Source: Gammaproteobacteria bacterium | GTDB lineage: Bacteria; Pseudomonadota; Gammaproteobacteria; Steroidobacterales; Steroidobacteraceae | Assembly (NCBI GenBank): GCA_010031985.1 | Contig: RGYP01000104.1 | Location: 1 to 6,556 of the forward strand | Reading direction: 5' to 3' | Length of the DNA stretch: 6,556 bases | Shown: positions 1 through 5,710 of the stretch, piece after piece | Numbering within the stretch: the stretch's first letter is position 1 | How the letters are laid out: each line of letters opens with the position of its first letter | The notes under the pieces: generated by a model | Told to the model about the DNA's origin: nothing | Databases searched by the model: none | What the model saw: the letters and a program-made list of their open reading frames with translations, nothing else | Position numbers and translations under genes: made by a program

Positions 1-23
1 GTCGGCGTTACGCGAGGTTCGGT

Positions 24-1421
24 GTGGAGATCGAGTTCTTCGGTGCAGCGGGCGAGGTCACCGGTTCCTGCCACATATTGCGGATCGGTGGTCGGACCTT
101 GCTGCTCGACTGCGGCATGGTGCAGGGGGGGAGGGACGCGCCGCGCCGCAACCTGCAGGCGTTCCCTTTCGATCCGGCGGAGATCGATGCGGTCGTCCTG
201 AGTCATGCGCACGTCGATCACTGCGGGCGTTTGCCCTTGCTGGTGAAGCGGGGCTTTCGAGGCCCCATCTATACCAACGCCGCTTGCCGCGACCTGCTGC
301 CGCTGCTCTTGTACGACACCGCCGATCTCGCCGAGCGCGAGGTGCAGCGCCGCGCACGGCACGGCGGAATGCCGCCGGAAGAACCCCTGTTCACCGCCGC
401 GGACGTCGAGCGCACGCTAAAGCTGCTGCGAACCGTGCGATACGACACGCACTATGCACCCCTGCCCGGTATTTCTTTGCAGGTCCGAGACGCAGGTCAT
501 ATCCTTGGCTCGAGCAGCATCGAGCTCGAGTGCAGCGAAGCGGGCATCAGCCGACGACTGGTGTTCAGTGGCGATCTCGGTCAATACGACTCGCCGATTC
601 TGCTCGATCCCCATCGTTTCGAATCTGCGGATCTCGTGCTGATGGAAAGTACCTACGGTGATCGTCTGCATCGCAGTCGGGCCGATACGCTCGCCGAGAT
701 CGGCGAAGTGATTCGCGCGGCAGACGCCGATGGCGGCAACGTTCTGGTGCCGGCGTTTGCGGTCGGTCGCAGTCAGGAAATCCTTTATTTGCTCGGTCAA
801 AATTTCGAGGAATGGGGCCTGCGGCGCTGGCAGATTTTTCTCGATAGTCCGATGGCCATCGAAGCGAGCAAAGTTTATTGGGCGCACAGCGATCGCTACG
901 ACGAGGAGGCCCGACGACTACGCGCGAGTTTCGAGTCCATGCCCGAGCTGCCGAATCTCACCTTGAGTCGCACGGCGCTGCAATCCCGCGAGATCAACGG
1001 CGTACGCTCGCATGCCTTCATCATCGCCGGCAGCGGGATGTGCAACGGGGGCCGCATTCTCCATCACTTCCTGCACAACCTCGAACGCCCGGAATGCCAC
1101 GTGATGATCACCGGATTTCAGGCGCCCGGCAGTCTCGGTCGGGCCCTCGTCGATGGTGAGCCGCAGCTGCACATCCATGGTCAACTCATCCGCCCCGTGG
1201 CCAAAGTGCACACCGTTGGCGGACTGTCGGCTCATGGTGATCAAGCGGACTTGCTGCGATGGTACGGTTCGTTTGCCAAGCGCCCGCCTGTCTGCCTCGT
1301 GCATGGCGAGTGGCAGGCCGCGCATGCACTCAAGCAAAAAATCGAGTCGCTGGGCGCCAAAGTTCACTTGCCGCGACCGGGAGCGCGGCTCGATCTCGCC
1401 AGCATGACGCTGTCGATCTGA
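24..1421 (+). CDS. Beta-CASP family MBL-fold metallo-hydrolase (probable RNA nuclease)
   Basis: This 465-residue protein is a complete metallo-beta-lactamase plus beta-CASP hydrolase, the family of CPSF73/Ysh1 and related bacterial RNases, which cut RNA with two zinc ions. Visible metal ligands and motifs are Asp29 in LLLDCG, the HAHVDH box (His61, His63, Asp65, His66), His159 in DAGHILGSS, Asp184 in SGDLG, beta-CASP motif A at Glu208 (MESTYGDR), SAHGDQ with His404, and a final His427 in LVHGEW. No KH or other RNA-binding domain is attached, so it resembles the short bacterial forms of about 430 to 470 residues. The start is a GTG with GAGGT at 14-18 just upstream, and homologues begin at the same IEFFGAAGEVTGS segment. 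The frame stays open to the left edge, so an earlier start cannot be excluded. It is probably cytoplasmic. Family assignment is firm; RNA as substrate is inferred from the family. Confidence 0.93.
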   Translation: MEIEFFGAAGEVTGSCHILRIGGRTLLLDCGMVQGGRDAPRRNLQAFPFDPAEIDAVVLSHAHVDHCGRLPLLVKRGFRGPIYTNAACRDLLPLLLYDTADLAEREVQRRARHGGMPPEEPLFTAADVERTLKLLRTVRYDTHYAPLPGISLQVRDAGHILGSSSIELECSEAGISRRLVFSGDLGQYDSPILLDPHRFESADLVLMESTYGDRLHRSRADTLAEIGEVIRAADADGGNVLVPAFAVGRSQEILYLLGQNFEEWGLRRWQIFLDSPMAIEASKVYWAHSDRYDEEARRLRASFESMPELPNLTLSRTALQSREINGVRSHAFIIAGSGMCNGGRILHHFLHNLERPECHVMITGFQAPGSLGRALVDGEPQLHIHGQLIRPVAKVHTVGGLSAHGDQADLLRWYGSFAKRPPVCLVHGEWQAAHALKQKIESLGAKVHLPRPGARLDLASMTLSI

Positions 1422-1448
1422 AAGACGTGAAGGCCGAACGGTTTATTC

Positions 1449-1454
1449 AAGGAG
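1449..1454 (+). promoter_or_regulatory. Ribosome binding site of the SDR-like gene
   Basis: AAGGAG lies 8 bases before the ATG at 1463 and 5 bases before the in-frame GTG at 1460. It fixes the translation start at the 1460/1463 pair. The reading frame itself is open back to 1259, inside the upstream nuclease gene, so this site is what argues against the longer protein. Confidence 0.75.
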
Positions 1455-1462
1455 CCATCGTG

Positions 1463-2284
1463 ATGAGTCGAGACATGCCGATGAAGCAGATGAGTGATAG
1501 ACGTCTATTTCTGGGGTCGTTGCCTGCGGTGGCAATCGTTTCCGTGCTGCTGGCGGCAAGTGCGGTCGCACCATCGTTCGCCACGGAAAAAAAACCTGCC
1601 TCGCTCGTATTGGTGGTCGGTGCAACCGGAGGTACCGGCCGTGAAGTCGTGAAGCAGGCACTCGGACGGGGTCTGCAGGTACGTGCTCTGGTGCGCGACG
1701 AAGCGAAGGCGCGTGCCCAACTCGGTGACGCCGTGCAGTACGTCGTCGGCGACGTGCGCACCGGCGCCGGCGTCGAGTCGGCGGTGAAGGGGGTCGACTA
1801 CGTGGTCTCGGCACTCGGCTCGAACATCCGCAACGACCCTGAGAACACGCCGGAGCGCGTGGATTACGGCGGCGTGAAGGCACTCGCCGAGGCTTCGGCG
1901 GCGGCCAAGGTCAAGCATTTCGTTCTGGTGTCTTCGATGGGCGCGACGCACACGGACCATCCCCTCAATCGCATGTTCGGCAACATTCTCGTCTGGAAGA
2001 AAAAAGGCGAGGATGCACTGCGTGGCTCGGGCGTGCCCTACACGATCGTGCGCCCCGGGGGGCTGCTCGATGCACCGGGTGGTGCCGCGGGCGTCAAAGT
2101 TTTTCAGGGTGACGATCTTCGCAATCAAGGCCGCATCCCGCGTGCCGACGTGGCAACGGTTTGTCTCGAAGCCCTCGGTAACCCTGCTGCGCGCAGCAAG
2201 ACCTTCGAGTTGATCGGTGACACCCCGGGGACCCGCACCGATTTCGCCGCGATGTTTGCGGGACTTGTCGCCGATGCGCGCTGA
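1463..2284 (+). CDS. Atypical SDR / NAD(P)H-binding protein with Tat-like signal
   Basis: This 273-residue protein has an N-terminal export signal and then a Rossmann domain of the atypical short-chain dehydrogenase group (NmrA-like/NAD(P)H-binding, as in plant Tic62-type proteins). Residues 11-17 read SDRRLFL, close to the twin-arginine consensus. A hydrophobic stretch follows to about residue 36, with a possible cleavage after Ala40. The nucleotide-binding loop GATGGTG is at 53-59. Further family landmarks are VGDVR (95-99), HFVLVSSMG (152-160), and a WKKKGE...SG.PYTIVRPGG block at 178-200, which replaces the classical Tyr-x-x-x-Lys active site. The ATG at 1463 follows AAGGAG; later ATGs at 1475, 1481 and 1490 would also keep the Arg pair. 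Tat export would fit a protein that folds around its cofactor in the cytoplasm. The substrate is unknown. The last 11 bases overlap the transporter gene, which indicates translational coupling. Confidence 0.88.
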   Translation: MSRDMPMKQMSDRRLFLGSLPAVAIVSVLLAASAVAPSFATEKKPASLVLVVGATGGTGREVVKQALGRGLQVRALVRDEAKARAQLGDAVQYVVGDVRTGAGVESAVKGVDYVVSALGSNIRNDPENTPERVDYGGVKALAEASAAAKVKHFVLVSSMGATHTDHPLNRMFGNILVWKKKGEDALRGSGVPYTIVRPGGLLDAPGGAAGVKVFQGDDLRNQGRIPRADVATVCLEALGNPAARSKTFELIGDTPGTRTDFAAMFAGLVADAR

Positions 2285-3596
2285 GACCACTGCCTTGCAG
2301 CGCTTGCTCGCCCGTTTCGCGCGCGTCGAGCCGCGCGAGACGGCTGCCGTAGTCGCCGCCTTTTGCCTGTTTTTCTTCGTGCTCGGCAGCTATTTCGCCG
2401 TGCGTCCCGTACGCGAGACGGTGGCGACCCTGCTGGGGCGCGATCGCGTCGCAGACCTGTGGCTTTACACGGCCTTGTTTTCGATCGCGATCGTGCCGCT
2501 TTGGGGCTGGCTCGTCGCCCGACTGCGTCGCAGCTTGTTGCTGCCCATGCTCTACGGAGTGGTAGCAGTCATTCTCGCCTTCATCGGCTCTTCGATACAG
2601 GTGGACGAATCCAATCTTCAAGTCGGTACGTTTTTCTACGTATGGATCAGCGTCATCAACCTGATGCTGGTTTCGGTGTTCTGGAGTTTTCTGCTCGAGA
2701 TGTTCTCTGCGGAGCAATCGAAGAGGCTGTTCGGTTTCATCGCGGCAGGCGGTACCTTCGGTGCGCTCGTGGGCCCGCTCACTGCTCGTCTGCTGGTCGA
2801 TTCGATCGGGAACTCCGGTGTGCTCTACCTCGGAACCACGGGCTTTCTCGGTGCGATCGTTTGCCAGCGCGTGCTGATCGGCATCTGGAATCGCAAGCGC
2901 GAGGCGGATGCCGCCGTATCGGCGGAGGCGAGCAACGAATCGCAGGGCGATGACGCTGGTCTCGGCGGCAACCCGTTCGCCGGTATTTTCATCGTGCTGC
3001 GTTCGCCTTATTTGCTAGGCATTGCCTCTTTCGTCGTGCTGCTGTCGGCCGTCAACACTTTTCTCTATTTCGAGCAGCTGCGCATCGTCAGTGAAACTTT
3101 CGAAGATACGACGCGTCGTACCGAGGTATTCGCGAACATCGATTTCATCGTGCAATCCCTGACCATTCTCTCGCAGCTTTTTCTCACCGGTCGTATCGCC
3201 TCGCGACTCGGCGTGCGCACCCTGCTGACGTTCGTGCCGGTAATCATGTTCTTCGGCTTCGTCGTGCTTTCCATGCTCAACGTATTCTTCATGATTGCGG
3301 CGCTCCTGATCCTGCGCCGTTGGGGTGAATACGCGTTCATACGTCCAGGACGCGAAATGCTGTGGGGTTCGCTCGACACCGAGTCCAAATACAAAGCCAA
3401 AAGTTTCGTCGACGTACCGGTGTATCGGGCGGCCGATTACGTGGGAGCGCAAGCCAAGAGCGCGCTCGATGCGGTGGGGGCTTCGCCTGCAGGAGCCGCG
3501 CTGATCGGCGCGGCGCTTGCCGCCGCCTGGGCGGTCAATGGCTGGACTCTGGGCCGCAAACACGACGTGGCGAGCGCGCGGGAGCCTCGCGAATGA
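2274..3596 (+). CDS. MFS-type membrane protein of the ATP/ADP translocase-like group
   Basis: This 440-residue polytopic inner-membrane protein has about 11 to 12 hydrophobic segments (for example about 24-45, 62-82, 87-106, 118-142, 151-175, 180-203, 236-262, 290-305, 314-345 and 404-423) and a hydrophilic central loop at 206-232 dividing it into halves. Motifs match the nucleotide-translocase-like (NTT/TlcC, COG3202-type) branch: VRPVRET at 43-49, FWSF...FS.EQ.KRLFGFIAAGG at 136-160, RPGRE at 357-361, and KYKAKSFVDVPVYR at 372-385, which resembles the conserved K.KGKAAID segment of true NTTs. In free-living bacteria the substrate of such proteins is generally unknown, and nucleotide exchange should not be assumed. 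The ATG at 2274 overlaps the end of the SDR-like gene; its Shine-Dalgarno (GGGA, 2260-2263) is weak, consistent with coupling. An in-frame GTG at 2217 is a less likely start. The stop overlaps the next gene's start as ATGA. Confidence 0.85.
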   Translation: MRAETTALQRLLARFARVEPRETAAVVAAFCLFFFVLGSYFAVRPVRETVATLLGRDRVADLWLYTALFSIAIVPLWGWLVARLRRSLLLPMLYGVVAVILAFIGSSIQVDESNLQVGTFFYVWISVINLMLVSVFWSFLLEMFSAEQSKRLFGFIAAGGTFGALVGPLTARLLVDSIGNSGVLYLGTTGFLGAIVCQRVLIGIWNRKREADAAVSAEASNESQGDDAGLGGNPFAGIFIVLRSPYLLGIASFVVLLSAVNTFLYFEQLRIVSETFEDTTRRTEVFANIDFIVQSLTILSQLFLTGRIASRLGVRTLLTFVPVIMFFGFVVLSMLNVFFMIAALLILRRWGEYAFIRPGREMLWGSLDTESKYKAKSFVDVPVYRAADYVGAQAKSALDAVGASPAGAALIGAALAAAWAVNGWTLGRKHDVASAREPRE

Positions 3597-4603
3597 AGTT
3601 TCCAGCGGTCAAATCTTTGTTCAGCTTGGCAATGGCGTGGACGCTCGCCCTAGGCTGTCTATCCTCGACGCCCGCGTCAGCGGCCGAAAACGTCACTGCT
3701 GGCCAGGAGCGAGCGGCGGCCGAGTATCTCGCTGCCGTTGCGGCGGGTGACACGCAGGCCGTTGCGTTCGCCATCCACCCGACCGAGCTCGATCGTCTGC
3801 GAATCACGACCGTACAGAAATTGCGCGAAGAGGCGGGCCGCGGCGAATCGGCCATGCGCATTCGGCTTTTCGGCGATGGCATGCCGCTCGGCGAAATCGA
3901 GCGACTGACCAGTGTCAATCTGTTCCGCAACCTCGCCCGAAAGCTGAACGTACGCAGTCGCGTCTATGAAAAGCTCGAGGGTCTGACGGCGGTGCGTGAC
4001 GGCAATCAGTTGCACCTGATCGTCAAAGGCCGACAGCCACGCGAGCGCGGGCGAGTCGAAGTCGTCGAGTTGGTGACGCTGCTGCCGTACGGCAAAGAAT
4101 GGAAGGCCGCCATTGCACCCGAACTCGAGGCGCAGATCGACGATTTGATGAACGGTCGGACGCGTGGTGCGACGATGCAAGGCAGCAGCGCGGCCGCGGC
4201 ATCCCCCAGAGCATCGACGACCTCCACGGCCGCGACGACCTCCTCTGCGGGCGCGGCGGCCCCGGTAGCCACGGCGCGCAATACACCGGAGATTCTCTCG
4301 CTGCTGGACCAGGCCGAGAAAGCCCTCGTCGAGGGCAAGTGCGACCGTTACTACCGTGACCATCTCAGCCCCGAACTGCGTCGCACCTTGTCTTCACGTA
4401 CGCTCGATTCTTTGGTGAGCGGCTGCAGCCGCAGCATCGCGAGTCGCGAGCTGCTGATCGCCGCGCTGCGTATCGTGCGTCGGACGGCACCTGTCTTCGA
4501 GTCGGAGGGAAACCGTGCCGTGTACGACGTCGAAGGGCAGGGCTTGCCTTTCGATCGTTACGTGCTCGAGCGCATCGACGGGCGATGGTACATCGCGGAG
4601 TGA
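3593..4603 (+). CDS. Secreted two-domain protein of unknown function
   Basis: I do not recognise this 336-residue protein. It begins with a Sec signal peptide (Lys residues, hydrophobic core at about 8-22, probable cleavage after ASA at 28-30), so it should be periplasmic. Segment one (about 35-185) starts with helices carrying EYLAAVAAGDTQAV and ends in strands such as LHLIVKG and VEVVELVTLL. Residues 197-228 are a Ser/Thr/Ala/Pro-rich linker. Segment two (about 231-336) repeats the plan: a helix with ALVEGKCDRYY, then strands ending in YVLERIDGRWYIAE. That closing pattern and the helix-then-sheet order recall NTF2-like folds, so tandem NTF2-like domains are a reasonable guess, unproven. Segment two has two cysteines, Cys250 and Cys278, that could pair in the periplasm. 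GGGAG at 3580-3584 supports the start, which overlaps the transporter stop by 4 bases. Its position suggests it works with the neighbouring transporter or lipoprotein. Confidence 0.85.
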   Translation: MKFPAVKSLFSLAMAWTLALGCLSSTPASAAENVTAGQERAAAEYLAAVAAGDTQAVAFAIHPTELDRLRITTVQKLREEAGRGESAMRIRLFGDGMPLGEIERLTSVNLFRNLARKLNVRSRVYEKLEGLTAVRDGNQLHLIVKGRQPRERGRVEVVELVTLLPYGKEWKAAIAPELEAQIDDLMNGRTRGATMQGSSAAAASPRASTTSTAATTSSAGAAAPVATARNTPEILSLLDQAEKALVEGKCDRYYRDHLSPELRRTLSSRTLDSLVSGCSRSIASRELLIAALRIVRRTAPVFESEGNRAVYDVEGQGLPFDRYVLERIDGRWYIAE

Positions 4604-4616
4604 TGATCCCGAATCG

Positions 4617-4624
4617 AAAGGAGG
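4617..4624 (+). promoter_or_regulatory. Strong ribosome binding site of the lipocalin-rhodanese gene
   Basis: AAAGGAGG is an almost perfect Shine-Dalgarno sequence, 7 bases before the ATG at 4632. It selects this start over the in-frame ATG at 4665 and over the open frame extending back to 4515 within the preceding gene. It is the strongest such site in the window and suggests this lipoprotein is translated at a higher rate than its operon neighbours. Confidence 0.85.
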
Positions 4625-4631
4625 CATCGAT

Positions 4632-5591
4632 ATGACCCGAGGAATTTTCTTGGCAATCCGCTCAATGACACTCGAACTCCAGGCTCGAAAACCCTTGCGC
4701 GCGGTTTTTGCCGCGTTAGTGCTGGGCTCACTCGCAGCCTGTGGAGTCTCGCCACAAAAAGTCACGGTGCCCGTGGTGTCGGCCGTCGATCTGCCACGGT
4801 TCATGGGTCCGTGGTACGTCATCGGTGTCATTCCGACCTTCATCGAAAAAGACATCTACAACGCCATCGAGTCCTACGAGCTCGCGCCCGACGGCACGAT
4901 CAAGACCACGTTCACCTTCAACAAAGGCGCCTTCGATGGGCCGGCCAAGCGCATGGAACCCAAGGGCTTCGTGATTCCCGGCACCAACAACGCCATCTGG
5001 GGCATGCAGTTCATCTGGCCGGTGAAGGCCGAGTACGTCATCTCGCACGTCGATGCCGCATACACCGAGACCATCATCGCGCGCAGCGCTCGCGACTACG
5101 TGTGGATCATGGCGCGAACGCCGACCATCGACGATGCGCGCTATGCAGAGCTCGTCAAAAAAGTCGCCGACATGGGGTACGACGTCAGCAAGCTCGTGAA
5201 GGTGCCGCAGCGCGCATCGACATCGTCCACAGCCTCCCCGCCGATGCCGTCGCCCGAGCGCGTCGCGGAAATTCTCGCTTCGGTGCCAGCCGTGAAACCG
5301 GCCGAGCTCAAGGCGCGACTGGGCCAGGGTGGTGCACGGCCCGTGATCCTCGATGTTCGTCGTGCCGAGGAATTCGCCGCGGGTCATGTCGACGGCGCCA
5401 TCAACGTCGCCCACACCGCCGTGCTCGCAAATCCGGCGACCGCCGTCGGAGCGGCCAAGGACGCCGAGATCATCGTCTATTGCGCGAGCGGTCGACGCGC
5501 CTCCATGGCGATCGAGGCCCTGCGCAACGCCGGCTACTCGAACCTCAAACACCTGGACGGCGACTACACGGGCTGGTCCGCCACGCCCTGA
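4632..5591 (+). CDS. Lipoprotein: Blc-type lipocalin fused to rhodanese domain
   Basis: This 319-residue lipoprotein has a signal peptide with a textbook lipobox, LAAC, giving lipidated Cys37; Gly38 at +2 favours outer-membrane sorting over retention. Residues about 45-192 form a bacterial lipocalin like Blc, with the GxW signature at Gly59-Pro60-Trp61-Tyr62 and the late strand YVWIMARTPTI at 156-166, a barrel that binds hydrophobic ligands. A Ser/Pro/Thr linker (about 194-208) leads to a rhodanese domain at about 220-319, with DVRRAEEFAAGHVDGAINV and the active loop CASGRR, where Cys284 is the expected persulfide-carrying nucleophile. Blc itself is about 175 residues and has no such extension. 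Both domains are in one uninterrupted frame. Rhodaneses move sulfane sulfur; a periplasm-facing, membrane-tethered version linked to a lipid carrier has no obvious assigned role. It lies 28 bases after the secreted-protein gene and is probably the last gene of the operon. Confidence 0.92.
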   Translation: MTRGIFLAIRSMTLELQARKPLRAVFAALVLGSLAACGVSPQKVTVPVVSAVDLPRFMGPWYVIGVIPTFIEKDIYNAIESYELAPDGTIKTTFTFNKGAFDGPAKRMEPKGFVIPGTNNAIWGMQFIWPVKAEYVISHVDAAYTETIIARSARDYVWIMARTPTIDDARYAELVKKVADMGYDVSKLVKVPQRASTSSTASPPMPSPERVAEILASVPAVKPAELKARLGQGGARPVILDVRRAEEFAAGHVDGAINVAHTAVLANPATAVGAAKDAEIIVYCASGRRASMAIEALRNAGYSNLKHLDGDYTGWSATP

Positions 5592-5710
5592 CCTGCGCGC
5601 GGCCACCCCGGGAGGCGGACTCGCCGGGGGGGTCCATGGTGGGTACACTCCCGAGGTTCTCCCAAGCCCGCCCGTCGGGGGCGGACGGGACGGACTTGGA
5701 CAGGGACGCC
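5592..5710 (+). other. Non-coding gap before the mutase gene
   Basis: This 119-base gap holds two GC-rich inverted repeats: the large hairpin listed separately, and a smaller one with CCGCCC at 5668-5673 pairing with GGGCGG at 5679-5684 over a 5-base loop. TACACT at 5644-5649 has some likeness to a -10 element, but I see no convincing -35 at the right distance. The gap is where the promoter of the mutase gene would be expected, though none can be called firmly. Confidence 0.5.
5601..5634 (+). terminator. Strong GC hairpin after the operon, possible terminator
   Basis: Ten bases after the lipoprotein stop, GGCC (5601-5604), CCCCGG (5606-5611) and GAG (5612-5614) pair with CTC (5620-5622), CCGGGG (5624-5629) and GGTC (5631-5634). 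The loop is GCGGA. One A/G mismatch, one bulged G at 5623 and one G-U pair interrupt the 13 pairs. The position fits a transcript end or a 3' protective structure, but no T-run follows, so a classical intrinsic terminator is not shown. Confidence 0.4.

Noticed and set aside
2217..2273. Upstream GTG start extending the transporter by 19 residues
   Set aside because: The extension is Pro/Arg-rich and lies inside the SDR-like gene. The ATG at 2274 gives the usual short overlap of coupled genes.
1505..2290. 261-codon open frame on the minus strand
   Set aside because: It mirrors the SDR-like gene almost end to end and has shadow-like composition (His/Arg-rich).
2094..2717. 207-codon open frame on the minus strand
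   Set aside because: It lies across two well-supported plus-strand genes, is highly charged and low in hydrophobics, and shows no domain.
3650..3661. Possible lipobox (ALGC) in the secreted two-domain protein
   Set aside because: The -3 residue is Ala and not Leu/Val/Ile, and a better signal peptidase I site (ASA) follows at residues 28-30.
4183..4278. Ser/Thr/Ala-rich stretch as a DNA repeat
   Set aside because: The codons vary and no exact unit repeats. It is best explained as a flexible protein linker.
5644..5649. TACACT as a -10 promoter element of the mutase gene
   Set aside because: It matches the consensus at only four of six positions, and no acceptable -35 lies about 17 bases upstream.
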